Assembly: GCA_037074615.1 (NCBI GenBank)
Contig: CM073569.1
Span: forward strand, 4,718,001-4,782,000
DNA: 64,000 nt
Source: Leucaena leucocephala
Taxonomy: Eukaryota > Streptophyta > Magnoliopsida > Fabales > Fabaceae
Direction of reading: 5' to 3'
The notes under the pieces are model-generated. The model did no database searches. It had not been told where the DNA came from and saw only the letters and a list, made by a program, of their open reading frames with translations. The position numbers and the translations under genes are program-made. This document shows positions 34,384-45,505 of this stretch, one piece after another (position 1 is the stretch's first letter; each line of letters begins with the position of its first letter).

Positions 34384-34642
34384 TACTCCTTAATATAATA
34401 CTTATTTAACTAATTTAATTAAATTAAAAATATTAATTAAATTAGTTAATATTATATATTTTTTTTCTAAAATACCCTAATCATTTTTCTTAACTCCCTC
34501 CCTCTCATTCTTACTTAATCATTATTGAGGGAATATCAATAGGGTAATTTGAAAAAAAGTTAATAAATGTAAAAAATAAATTTTATATTTATGACTAAGA
34601 TCAATTCTCTAATTATATCTTATATTAATGACCAAAAGAGTA
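34384..34642. mobile_element. Stowaway-like MITE copy 2
   Basis: Left end TACTCCTTAATATAATAC and right end ATATTAATGACCAAAAGAGTA are inverted counterparts with TA borders. The interior, including TTGAGGGAATATCAATAGGG, is shared with the other copies in this window. No coding capacity. Confidence 0.6.
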
Positions 34643-35161
34643 TTTGAGAGCAGGTTTTGTCATTTGTTTATAGAGTCTAAGAGTTATTCTCTAACCAATA
34701 ACTAGAGACTATCTCTCAAGGTGTAGAGATCACCGGAGTATATTTTAACTTTCCCAACAAAAACTTTTCCTAAATTTACACAATTTTTTGAAGATCCTAT
34801 CAGTAACTTAACACTTGTAGAGCTTCCTTTTTCTTTCACAAATATTCTGCCAAATTTTTCATTTTCTGAAAATAATTACCTCTTAATAGAATGAATAAAC
34901 TACTTCTACTCACCTAGAATAATCTTTCATAAGAAAGCAAGAAACCAACTGAATATTGGGGCAAGAGACAAATTTGTATGAATTCAAAAGTTTTCAATTT
35001 TGATTGCCTCTAGTGAGCTTCTCAACTCACATTCAATGAATGATCAGAACAGCAATTCAAAATATCCAGTACCAACATTTCTGGTATAAAAAAAAATACT
35101 AAGTCCTACTGTATAATATAGCATTCTGTAATGATCAAGATAACAATGGATTTGAGAATTT
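34643..35161. other. Downstream flank of the DUF538 gene
   Basis: Probable 3' UTR of the minus-strand DUF538 gene near 35161 and further intergenic DNA. No other feature was recognised. Confidence 0.4.
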
Positions 35162-37624
35162 TCAGAATTCTGATACTCTAAGAGCATCGCGAGGCGTATC
35201 ATAAACATCCTTTGACCTTGACTTCTTTACACCAGCAGTAAACCAAACCTTATCAGATTTGTAACCTTCAACTGCCACAGTTGTCACCTTAACCCACACA
35301 ATGACCTTCGTTTTAATTCCCTCGATTCCCGTGAGCTTCCCCCGTGTGAGGATCCCTTTAACACGAGTGGCATATCTGACTACAGAGGAGTCCTTGAAGC
35401 TTACCTCGCATGCAGGTGGCAAGTACACTACCAGCTTACCCTTGGTTTCCTCAAACTCATAGCAGATTATGTTCTGCGGGAAAAGCCCCGCCGGTAAGTT
35501 ATAGTCGCGGAGGAGATCCGGTAAGCTTTTCAGTGGCTTGCCTGAAAACATTAGGTGATATGATCATTAGTTGGTAAAAATAGTTTGTAAATTGAATCCT
35601 CCACATTCATGTGAACAGAATGATACAAAAGAATATGACTATGGCTGACACTCCAATTACATTCCATCTATAAATCATGTCTATAATGCCATGTATACAA
35701 AATTTTGGGGAATATAGACAAATCTAAATTGATCAGTTACTATTTATAATGTGATGAATAACTTCCTATATGTTTCAAAGCCGGTCCAAAACTCGGATAA
35801 AGGAGGAGAGTTGTGTCAAGACCTTGACAGTCAACATAAAACTCTACCGAATCTCTCAATAGCCGACCCTACCTAATGAGATAAGATAACGTTTAAAGTT
35901 GAAGTTCTATTGTGATAAATATAGTAAACAAGATGCAAGAATTCCAAGCATTTTCTGGGCACACAAAATATGTGTTGCAGTTATGTTCCTGGTATACATC
36001 TAAATTACCATATCTTCTTAGGGAACAAAAAATTTTATATGCATGATCTTCTCACATGAACATTCAGGGTTGAGGCACGTTTGCATACCTTTTAGTTTGT
36101 TGAAAATCCATTTTGCTTTCTCTTCAACAGTACTTGAGAAACTCTGCAAAAAAAAAATCATCGTTTAGCAAAACTGCTTGAAACAACACAGTAGAATCAA
36201 ACTCTGCAATCTTCACAATATTCACAATATTTTCAACAATTCTAAGTCAGAGTTATACTAAATGAATGAAGACAATACCCTGTACTGAGTAAATTATATA
36301 TGCTTAAAAGTTTTTCTCACTCACCAAGCCTTAGCATTCATTCTCTAGAAGAAGCAAGATGAGAAATTTAATGCTTCATATGCTAAGAATAAATGTCCCA
36401 TGTTGTTGGTCGATAGTGAGTGACAGCGAAAATACATTGCACATTAGATAGAAGATTTGAACTGGAAAATAGATATATAAGTGAAAAAAATGCTATAAAT
36501 CTAATGCTTTAATATATTTTTGTTTAAAAAGTAATCTCACAAATCTACTCACTAATTTCCTCAATCTAGTGAAAGAGGCCCAATGAAGATATCTTTGATA
36601 TCTGAAGCTCCCTTAAGTCCTATGATTAGCATCAAAACTCAATTATTCAACATAAAGAAGTGCGAAGACAATGGCCCAAACAGGTGGAAGTGCATATCAT
36701 CATGCGAAGAGATGAGTTCCCCATACGTGGGTTGCTTTTCATGGAAGAATCTCACAAATTCATACTCGAGAGTAAGCTATTGTTCGGAAGGAAGCCACAT
36801 TTAACAGAATAGTATGCAAGTAGAAAGAATTTAATTTCCAAGGTGTTCAGTATCAACTCGTGTATATGCATGTCATGCCATTGAATGAATACAGTAATGC
36901 GACCCAGCTCTCACTCCTCTGTTTCCTCTCTTCTCTCTGCTCAAATTACAATCTAGTATCAGTGGTATCATCTGATAGAAGGCTTGTATTTCTGAAATGG
37001 GAATTGGAGGGAAAGGGAGAGAAAGAGAGAAGAACAAGGAGAGACAGAGAGAAAAAAGCCTAACTAAAGATCTCTTCCATAACACATATTACTGCTCACA
37101 TACTGCACCCCTACCCATTCAGCCAAAGAGCATAGAAAATGGGTTCAGAGGAAATTAAATGATTCTACTGAATTTAACCCCCCCAAAGCCCAGAAAGATC
37201 TCAACAAGTTCACTTTAAACAATCCCAGTCCCTCAAGACCCAAGAAACAATTTCTCAGGAACAAGAAAGAAATATGTCATTTCAATGTCAGTGTTGGGAA
37301 TATTTAACGCCACACGAAGCAAATTTAATATGAAATAATTTCAATTTCAGTTCGATTACCACATTATATATCTAAACCCCAAAACTTCCACCCACCAAAT
37401 CACTCAAATAAACTCCCATACCATTAGAAAATGCAGACATCAAGGAGGGAAAAATAAACGATGAAAAGGCACAAAATCAAAAGAAGAAAGCCCAAGCCAG
37501 AGAAGATTTAACTCACATTGATGTCGTCAGTGACGTTACAGAACTCCTCCTTGGCTTTCTTGGTAATCCATGAGCTTCCCAGACCCACCTTCAAGCTACT
37601 GACTTTAGTCAGGGCTTTCTCCAT
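35162..37624 (-). CDS. DUF538 family protein (At5g01610-like)
   Basis: Three coding exons on the minus strand: 37624-37517, 36143-36089 and 35541-35162, encoding 180 residues. The DUF538 domain covers about residues 56-178. It shows LPDLLRDYNLPAGLFPQN, the sheet motif GKLVVYLPPACEVSFKDSSV, then GKLTGIEGIKTKVIVWVKVT, and VWFTAGVKKSRSKDVYD near the C terminus. Length, exon layout and the charged helical N terminus (residues 1-50, SWITKKAKEEFCNVTDDIN) match the Arabidopsis At5g01610 type, whose solved structure is a beta-barrel-like fold. DUF538 proteins are plant-specific and stress-associated; a lipid- or membrane-related role has been proposed but no reaction is established. There is no signal peptide, so a cytosolic location is likely. 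Intron 1 is 1,373 bp and intron 2 is 547 bp. Confidence 0.93.
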
Positions 37625-38682
37625 TCTCTTCTCGCCTCCCTTCTCTTTCTGGGGGCAACCTCACGGAAGGGAGCGTTAATGGTGGCTCTGGTTCTGGTTC
37701 TGGTTCTCCTCCTAAAAAGGCTCCACCTTTGGCATCCAAATTCAAGCTGGCAAAGGGAAAAGGTACAAATGCGCTGATGCGGATAGTAGAAAGCGGCGTT
37801 TCACGTTTCTCCATATATTATATTATAAATGTTTTTGTCCTCTTGTGTTCCCAGACCATGTCACATGAATGCTTGGCCCAAAAACTTTTTTTAACGAATT
37901 TTAGTTTGTTGATTTTTTTTGCAAAACTATTGTATCATCACTCCACAACACTTTTGACTTATTATTGGCGCCAAAATGACGGAACAATTAATAACAATCT
38001 GTGAGTAATTAATCCTTTCAAGAAGAAAATTAGTTTTCAAATTGTTTCAAATTTTAGAGTTCATATAAATATATAATTACTATCATTATAATATTAAATC
38101 ATGATCATTTGCGATATTGCAATTGCCACTCACTACTACAGGGATCTAACGTTGAAATTTAGCTAAAATAATTAATTCGGAATGTTCAAGGTAAAGAAAT
38201 CAAATAAAGCTGCGAAGCCTAGTAGAGACAAAGAAGGAAGCTGCGAAATCCAGTGAAGATCATTTCTTTTCTTTTTGTAATTTTAGGGGTACTAAAATCT
38301 GGGCAATGTTTGTCTTTTAAATTTATATCATGTCTCGTATAGGTAATTGCGTAAATGTTTTTTAAACAAGGCACTTTAACAAGTTTTTTTTTTTTTTACC
38401 AGAACAAGAGTGAAGACAAAGGAAATACACACGCACATAAACACGCTATGCGATCTAATAAGTAAAAAAGAAAGCTTGATTGAAGCTAATTTTAAGATGT
38501 CAAACATGGTGGGCCCAGGGGAAGCTGTGTTCTTAAGTACTTTCCAGCTCAAAAGATTGGCATAACATTTTTATCCAAGAGATATTTATTTATTATTTGC
38601 TTCCTGGAATGCATTGCATCAAGGTCGTCTATAACTATTACGCACGTTCCTCTGCATTTCCTCTTGTATGTTTTGTCTATAA
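37625..38682. other. DUF538 leader/promoter and GT61 downstream flank
   Basis: Just upstream of the DUF538 start codon is a GC-richer leader with a GGTTCTGGTTCT repeat (37687-37710). Further right the sequence becomes AT-rich and includes the probable 3' UTR of the GT61 gene. No additional gene was recognised. Confidence 0.4.
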
Positions 38683-40629
38683 CTATTGGCTATGTGTGTC
38701 CATGAAAGCTCTGGCCTTTTCATATGCCTCTGTCAAATACTTGCTGAATCTAGTCATATTTAGCTTCACATTCTGTTCTTTCAAATATATCCTACTCTTG
38801 CTCCATTTTCCCTTATGAAAACCTTCTGGGTTCTTCACCACCAAGCTCTCGCTCCCATATTTCTCTGATAAGCTGCTTTCATTTGCCTCCACCTTGTACT
38901 CCATATACTCCAACCCTAAAACCCTAGTTGTCTTCTCGCCAAAGTAGGTTCTAGAAGCCCACTCTGCTCCTATAGGAACCACCTGCATCACAATTGATCC
39001 TGGCCTCAGAAACAATAAGTGAGTCAACCCGGCACCATGAACACCTAACAATGCATGACTCGTATGAACCAGCTTGTAATCATCCGCCATTGATTTATCT
39101 CTCGAAGCTTCCAACACTTTCACGTTGAACCCCACTTCCTTAGCCAACTTTATGATCTCTTGTTGGTTCAATATCACACGGCTCACATTCCCTCTCCGAG
39201 ACACCAACGTTAGACTCGGCTTAGATTCACCTGCAGAGAATATGGGTCCGATGTATATGTTCTTCATCCAGGCACTGAAGTCAACGAGGGTTTTCGGGTC
39301 GGGTAGTTGTTTCGGATCGATGGTGAAGCGCCCGTGCTTCAGCAACCCGACTGTTGCGGATGAGAAGCAGTGCGTGGTGGTTGAGTTGTTGGTGTTGTGT
39401 AAAACTAGAGAGTAACTCGGCGTACTTATGAAACCACCACGTGGCGCCTTGAGTGATCACGAGGACTACATCACGATCAGGGTAAAGGGAATGGATGGTG
39501 ATGAAGAGGGGGATGAAGTTCTCGTTGAATTCGTGGAAGAAGTTCCCCGTGTAGCCGCCCGCACTGAATACAAGGGCTAGGCTTCTGTGTGTGACGGTGC
39601 ATGAGGATTTAGTTGGGACGGAGGTGAGAGTGACGGGTTTGATTAGGGACATGGCTCCCTGGTCGTTCTTGCGAGGGTAAGGACGGATTTTCACAGGGAA
39701 GTGAGGTTGGGCCCAATTATGGGGCCCCAGAGTGAAGAGGGTCAATTGGGCTGGGTCTAGAAGTGTTGGGCCATTCGTAGTGCATATATCGTAGTCCTCG
39801 TGAGATCTGTTGCACGTGATCGAACTACCACTAATATCCCATTGCGAGAGTGACAACACGCGCCTCAGTTTGACTCTACATATGCTTACGTCTGCACAAT
39901 AATAAGACGAACATTGCTTGTTAATTAATTGCGATTAGCCATATAATATAACCACATGTTAGCGCTAATCATATGGTAAAGCACGTGTTACCCATCCGTG
40001 AGTAAAATCTTTATACTCGAATGAAAATTATAAAACACTTTTAATTCATTTACACTCCTAATTAGTTAACTACTAACTAGTTATTCAATTCAAACATATC
40101 AAACCTCCTTGAGTGACAAAAAAATACAAAAACAAAAGAAATACAAGTTATTTACAAAAATAATTAAATATGAAAAGATAAATGATCCATTATTTTTACG
40201 ATTTAATGCTCTACATCACAAAGTGACGAACAAGTCTAGCTTAGATGGAGAATACAAGTTATTCCCTCAGTATTTAATATAAAATTTAATTAGAGAATTA
40301 AATTTAATTATAAATATAAAATATATTTTATATATTTATTAATATTTTTTAAAATTATCTCTATAGATACTATATCAATTATAATCAAGTAAATGATAAG
40401 ATAATTTAAAAAATAGTTATGGTATTTTAGAAAAGTTATATCATATTAATTAACTAAACTAATTTTATTAATATAATTAAATTAATTAAATAGATTGAAT
40501 AATAATAATGAACCTAGAGAACGGAAGAATATTACCAGAGAGGAGAGTAAGTTGGAGGAAGAAGATGAAGAGAAAGACCGTAAAGCATATAGCTGAGTTT
40601 GACCATGTTGATGTCTTCCCTACGCCCAT
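38683..40629 (-). pseudogene. GT61 glycosyltransferase with a frameshift
   Basis: Exon 1 (40629-40536) encodes MGVGKTSTWSN and a single membrane anchor (AICFTVFLFIFFLQLTLL), as expected for a Golgi type II protein. Exon 2 (39891-38683) joins in phase. It contains the GT61 region: ITCNRSHEDYDICTTNGPTL, KIRPYPRK, LALVFSAGGYTGNFFHEFNE, FIPLFITIHSLYPDRDVVLV and TWWFHKYAELL. Then, in a different frame, it has STTTHCFSSATVGLLKHGRF, SRRGNVSRVILNQQEII and the conserved HGAGLTHLLFLRPGS. The frame changes between about 39405 and 39370, so the reading frame is broken by one base. Without it the product would be about 430 residues, near the family norm. GT61 enzymes transfer xylose or arabinose to cell-wall xylan or N-glycans. 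This is either a recent pseudogene or a sequencing error. A 5' UTR intron (about 40708-40984) fits splice signals. Confidence 0.8.
40260..40500. mobile_element. Stowaway-like MITE copy 3 (inside GT61 intron)
   Basis: Left end TATTCCCTCAGTATTTAATA and interior ATCATATTAATTAACTAAAC match the family. The right end is degraded (AATAGATTGAATAATAATAA). It lies within the intron between GT61 exons 1 and 2 and makes up much of it. Confidence 0.45.
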
Positions 40630-40984
40630 AGATGAAACTAAAGTAACCGTAACTGTAACTGAATCAAACTTAATTACCTTCCAAATATTCAACTTCTTCC
40701 TTCAAACCTGCAATACACAGTATACACTCGTTATCAATCAAACTGCAATATAATGGGTACGTATTTGGTTTCACGTTAAAACTATGATTTTAGTAAAAGA
40801 TATTTACATATTTTCACCAAGATCATTATTTTCGAATGTGAAACGAAACTTACTACAGTACATCAATATAATAACTTGGTCTGAGGCAGAAAGAAAAACA
40901 TACATAGTACTTTTTCATAATCAAACACGTTCAGAAATCCCAAAAACTTGTAATGTTCCAGAATCTCAGACCTTCATACCATAC

Positions 40985-41075
40985 CTGTGTATAGCTTTGA
41001 AGGAGACCATTAAGAACTGCAGATAGAGCTCAAAGAAAGGAGCTATAGAGAGAGAGAGAGAGAGAGAGAAGCTTG
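40985..41075 (-). promoter_or_regulatory. Probable GT61 5' UTR exon
   Basis: On the minus strand a GA/CT-rich leader (GA run at 41049-41070) runs into CTATACACAG followed by a GTATGG donor at 40984. The matching acceptor (ATTGCAG, 40708-40714) precedes the exon holding the start codon. The exon limits are inferred from splice motifs only. Confidence 0.4.
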
Positions 41076-41351
41076 TGAAAGCAATGGTTAATAATACTTA
41101 TAGTGATAGAAAAGATGGAGGAGCGAAATAGAGGTGAGAGATCAGTCTAAACAAAAATTGATTATCTTAATTGATATTAAGCCTTTACCTGCTCTTCTTC
41201 TCTCACACTTCTAATTATTAATTAGTTATTACAAAATATTTTTCCATAACTAACCTTGTAACGTGAAAACTTTGGGGGAACATAAACGTCTTATAATTAA
41301 TTGAGTCAATACTGAATTAATTACCATGTTTTAGGACTTTGAGTCAGAGGG
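41076..41351. other. Upstream flank of GT61
   Basis: AT-rich probable promoter of the GT61 gene. No element recognised. Confidence 0.35.
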
Positions 41352-41359
41352 GATGTATT

Positions 41360-42008
41360 TAGAGCTGGTAAAACAGGTTAGAAACGGGCTGGTATTTTGC
41401 CAGCCCGTTTTGGGGCGGGCTACACAGCCCGCCCCCTCCTGGCCCGCCAATGCTGGCGGGCTGGCCCATTTTTAAGCGGGCCAGCCCGCCAGCCTGTTTT
41501 TTTATTTTTTTTTTATTTTTTTATTTTTAATAATATTATTTATTTTACTCAAATATTATTTTGAATACTTTCATTATCAATTACTAGTAAAGATGATTAC
41601 TTATTTGTTGATATATAATAATTGATTAATATTTTGTTAATGTTTATTTAGATTTATAGTTATAAAATTTGAGATTTTTTATAAAAAATATGAATTTTTA
41701 AGAGTATAATATGAACAATTTTTTTATTATACTAATATAACATTAGAAATTTTTTATTAGTATTTTAAAAGTTTAAAAATAATTTTTTAAAAATATTAAA
41801 ATTAAAAAAAAAAAAAAAGTGGGCGGGCCGCGGGCTAGCCCGTTCCCAAAACGGGGCGGGCTCGGGCTGGCAAAATGCTAGCCCATTTTGGGGCGGGCTG
41901 CACAGCCCGCCCCGCTAGCCCGCGGGCTAGAAGCGGGCTGGCCCGTTTTGAGCGGGCTAGAAGCGGGCTGGCCCGTTTTGAGCGGGCCAGCCCGCTTTCC
42001 CACCTCTA
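41360..42008. mobile_element. hAT-like non-autonomous element (copy D)
   Basis: Ends TAGAGCTGGTAAAAC and the inverted TTCCCACCTCTA. The flanks GATGTATT (41352-41359) and GATATATT (42009-42016) match at 7 of 8 positions. About 130-200 bp at each end consist of overlapping GCGGGC/GCCCG words (AGCCCGCCCC, GCGGGCTGGCCCGTTTTGAG), with a 29-bp tandem duplication near 41930-41990. The ~330-bp core is AT-rich. The end sequence differs from copies A-C, so it is a second hAT-like family. It lies just upstream of the GT61 gene. Confidence 0.7.
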
Positions 42009-42016
42009 GATATATT

Positions 42017-42620
42017 TAATTTAAAAATTAATATATCAAAAAAAATAATTTAATAATTCTAAAAAAATAATTACGTACATTTTACCTTTGTTCTCTACAT
42101 GATTTTATGTATAGAAATATTTCTACAATAAGTTCATTGTCAGTGCTATTGAAATTATTTTTTTTCCATATAAATCACTACATAGTAATGATCATTTCAA
42201 TTGCACGCTCACAAAAAAAAAACTATCACTTTGATTATGGAAGAAAAATTAATTAATTAATCAATGTGATTCATATTATGGTCAAAATAACAATATATTA
42301 ATATACAATAAAACGAGTAAAATTATTGGGTAAATACGGTTGCTACATCTCTTGATCATGATAATTTAAAAGTTTACATCATACTTGTTCAAATATATAA
42401 TTATATAGGAACCTTAATTAATCTCAGTTTGGCCAGAAGTTGTTGTGAATTTGGACCTTGATTAATAACTGATCCCTGTTCTCCAAATGTCGTTTTCTTT
42501 CCACATTCCCTACCTATTCGATATGACCCAATTCAGCCCAAAAGAAACTTTAATTTCATTTCATAAAAAAAATAATACTAATTCAGTACTTAATATATAA
42601 TTTATTTAACTAATATTAAT
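42017..42620. other. AT-rich intergenic DNA, nothing recognised
   Basis: No coding region. Several short A/T palindromes without clear element ends. Confidence 0.35.
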
Positions 42621-42624
42621 AAAA

Positions 42625-42815
42625 ATTAACACAGATAGTAAAAAATAAACTCGTATCCCATAAAGATATAAGTTTAATTCTCGCTATTATCGTGAGGGTT
42701 TATTTGATAAGTGATCCTATAAATCTCCTGTAAACGCTTTATGAACTCTAGGGCTGTGTCTTAGCTTTGGTGGGAAACTAATACCAAATTTACCTAAACT
42801 TTCTTTGTAACAAAA
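42625..42815 (+). mobile_element. Probable SINE (family 3) copy
   Basis: Contains a B-box-like stretch (ATATAAGTTTAATTCTCGCT) followed by the family body (CCTGTAAACGCTTTATGAAC, then the CTCTAGGGCTGTGTCTTAG region). Related copies are near 47255-47440, 47458-47630 and 63612-63825. The sequence is diverged, so assignment to tRNA-derived SINEs is tentative. Confidence 0.4.
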
Positions 42816-43943
42816 AATAATAATAATTTATTTAATTAATTTTATTAAATTAAAAAAATTAGTTTATATAATATATTTTATCTAAAACATCCTAATTAGC
42901 TGCCTTAATTTTATCAAAAAAAAATTTACTTGATTCTTGTTAAAGAAGTATCGAGGTAATTTAGAAAAAATTTGATAAATCTAAAAAATTTATCTTATAT
43001 TTAAATCAAAATCAATTCTCTAATTAAATATTATATTAAAAATTAGAGGGATATTAAATTATTTAATGCACGGGGTATGCCCTTTTTTTACAAATTTTTT
43101 TGTAAGAAAGTTTTTAAATGGTGATATATTAAATGTAAAATCTTACCTGATAAGCATCACCGAAATTTGAGTAGGAGAGTTATACATAAATTATATCCTC
43201 CCTGCTCTTAAAATAAGATACTCTTCCAATGTTTAATATATATATATATATATAAAAAGATAGTTCAATTTTATTATTAAATTAAAGTAGGTTTTATGTA
43301 TTAAGGAATTGTGGAGTAACTTATAAGTCATAATTAGTCCAAGACATAAGGGAACATGTTGTGTTTACAAGTTTTCTTTTTTAATGATATCTTTTTCTTG
43401 ATTTATTTTTGGTTTGTCCTACTCTTGATCTTTATTATCAGATGTTTTCAACCAAACTACACATACCAAGAAAAGTTCATTTTTTAGATTAAAGTTGTCC
43501 AAAAGTAGCTTAATATTCTATTTTTACCCATATTAAGTAAAAAATAAAATACCCTATTCAGTCATAATTATAAGACTTAGTAGAAGGTTTTCTTTAATTT
43601 TAGATATAGGATTTTTAATCTAAATTATTTTTTAAATTTATAATATTTTCTCAAACCATCTCCATTAATTTGTATATATTAACAGAATTTTTTAATAATT
43701 AAAATAATTCTTAAAATAAATATTTTATAAAAACTAACACACATATATTTAATTATTTATAAATTAATTATTTAACTCTTATAATTAATATAAGATTAGA
43801 AGGAACAAAAATAGCAACAACGTTTCATCTAGTCCTTTCCACAACTCATGAGGGTCTCCTTAGAAAGGTTTAAAGATAAATATGGGCAACCATAAAAGGT
43901 ATTACACTGCCCCTTATATTATTAACCAGGTTTTGAAAAACAC
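42816..43943. other. AT-rich intergenic DNA with a diverged MITE
   Basis: About 42836-43060 resembles the interior of the Stowaway-like family (CATCCTAATTAGCTGCC, GTATCGAGGTAATTTAG) but its ends are unclear. A TA microsatellite lies at 43230-43252. No gene was seen. Confidence 0.4.
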
Positions 43944-44158
43944 TTACTCTCTATCGTTATTAATATAAAAATTAATTAATTTTTTAATAAATTAAAAAAA
44001 TTAAATAAATTAGTTAATTATAAATAAATTCAATTCCTCAATAAGAATTTATAATATACCTAACTTAATCAACTAATTTTTATATTAATTATAAATAATT
44101 AATTTATTTAATCTATAAAAAAAATTAAATTATTTTTATATTAAAGGCCTGAGGGCTA
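43944..44158. mobile_element. Stowaway-like MITE (diverged copy)
   Basis: Left TACTCTCTATCGTTATTAAT and right TTATATTAAAGGCCTGAGG are imperfect inverted counterparts around a self-complementary interior (AATTAGTTAATTATAAATAA). No coding capacity. The family link is weaker than for the other copies. Confidence 0.4.
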
Positions 44159-44345
44159 TAATAATAATAATAATAATGACGGAAGAGAATATATTTAAGG
44201 ACAGAAGGGAGTAGAGCACAGTACAATTGGTTGTTTCAAGAGTTTTGATTAAACTAGTCAAACCTTTATAATAAGCGAGGTTGATTAAAGTTTTTGATTA
44301 TGTGGGCTATAAAAGTTGTTGCAAGTTGTCGTGCATTGATTATGG

Positions 44346-44898
44346 GTGTGTTTGGATTAGCTTTTGGAGAATAGATTATGGGAAGAATAGATTCTGGAGA
44401 ATAGATTTTGGGTAGAATAGATTTTGGGAAGAATAGATTTTAGGAATAAAGATGTTTGGATGATTAGTAGTAGAATCACTTTTTATATTGGTAAATTACT
44501 AAAAAGGGTATGATATGATTAAAAGTAAGAGAGATGAAAGATGATAGAGAAGAGAGATGAGAGAGAAGAGAGTGTAGAGAGGAGAGAGGAGAGAGAAAAA
44601 GAGAAATAAGAGAGGAGAGAAGAGAGAGAAAAAGAGAGATAAGAGAAGAGAGAGGAGAGATAATAGAGAGGAGAGAGGAGAGAGGGTGTAAAAAAAGTAA
44701 GGGTATAATAGTAATTGGATAATCCAAAACTTAGGTTTCAAAGAAAAAGCTATTTTCAGTAGCTTATTCAAAACCTAGGTTTCAAACCGAGGTTTTGTCC
44801 AAAATCAATTCTCAACAAAAATTGCTGTTTGTGTAAAAATTTTCCAAACTGAGGTTTTGCCCCATAATTGATTCTCAAATCGAGGTTCCAAACAGGCA
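44346..44898. mobile_element. Long MITE with purine-tract interior
   Basis: Starts GTGTGTTTGGATTAGC and ends near TTCCAAACAGGCAC, its inverted counterpart. Tandem GGGAAGAATAGATTTT-like units occur on the left and AAACCTAGGTTTC / CCGAGGTTTTG units on the right. The interior at 44519-44694 is an almost pure A/G tract. It shares its organisation with 2876-3480 and 31855-32440. Open frames across the tract on the minus strand are low-complexity Ser/Leu sequence and are not genes. Confidence 0.55.
44519..44694 (+). repeat. Polypurine tract (GA-rich, ~175 bp)
   Basis: Irregular GAGA/GGAGA repeats with very few pyrimidines on the plus strand. Such tracts can adopt triplex (H-DNA) structures and are length-unstable. 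It lies inside the MITE at 44346-44898. Confidence 0.8.
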
Positions 44899-45076
44899 CT
44901 ATGTTGCAGAGAATAGAGATAAAAAAGATTTAAAAAATAATAATGAAGGTGATGGGGCTGATGATTGAAGATGGGCCGAATCATTATGGGCCTAAAGTAC
45001 AATCTTTTCTTTTTTGAAAAGTAAGATGTTGGCCCGTGAGTAGAAACAGAGAAGTGAGCTCTTAACATTAGAAGAA

Positions 45077-45271
45077 CTATTTTGTTGTAGTTCTAATCGT
45101 GATATTTAAAGAGACATCTTAACTCTTAGATACTCAAATTTATACTTAAAGATAATTGAAGGCTCGCCCTACCCGATATTGGTATCGCCTAGGAGGAAGA
45201 GAGACTTTATCTTGTCCTTTGATCGTGGGTGAGCTCAACCCCTTTCTAAAAATTTGTGAAGAAAAAAAAAC
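45077..45271 (+). mobile_element. SINE family 2, 5'-truncated copy (plus strand)
   Basis: Starts inside the body (TTTTGTTGTAGTTCTAATCG), continues through CTCGCCCTACCCGATATTGG and CCTAGGAGGAAGAGAGACTT, and ends in an A-run at 45261-45270. It lacks the tRNA-like head. Confidence 0.6.
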
Positions 45272-45283
45272 ACTAGAGGAACC

Positions 45284-45478
45284 TGGGTTTGTTGTGGTTC
45301 CAATCCGCGGTGCGTAAGGAGGCATCCTAGCTCTTGGGTGCATAGGTTTATGTCTGAAGATAATAGGCAGCTCACCTTGTCCGACATTGATATTGCCTAG
45401 AAGAAAGGGAGACTTTACCTTGCCATTAGATCCTGGGTGAGTCCAACTCCATTCCAACAATTTTTGTAAAAAAAAAAA
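45284..45478 (+). mobile_element. SINE family 2, 5'-truncated copy with 12-bp TSD
   Basis: Body TTTGTTGTGGTTCCAATCCG to a 12-base A-run. A perfect 12-bp direct repeat ACTAGAGGAACC flanks it (45272-45283, 45479-45490). It landed right behind the A-tail of the preceding SINE copy. The missing head agrees with a truncated reverse-transcription product. Confidence 0.8.
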
Positions 45479-45505
45479 ACTAGAGGAACCAATATATAAA
45501 AACAG

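Noticed and set aside
36583..36804. 73-residue plus-strand frame in the first DUF538 intron
   Set aside because: No recognisable domain, on the opposite strand of a well-supported intron. No splice partner found.
44476..44771. Ser/Leu-rich minus-strand frames of 83-90 residues resembling membrane proteins
   Set aside because: They are translations of the polypurine tract and carry no real hydrophobic design or homology.
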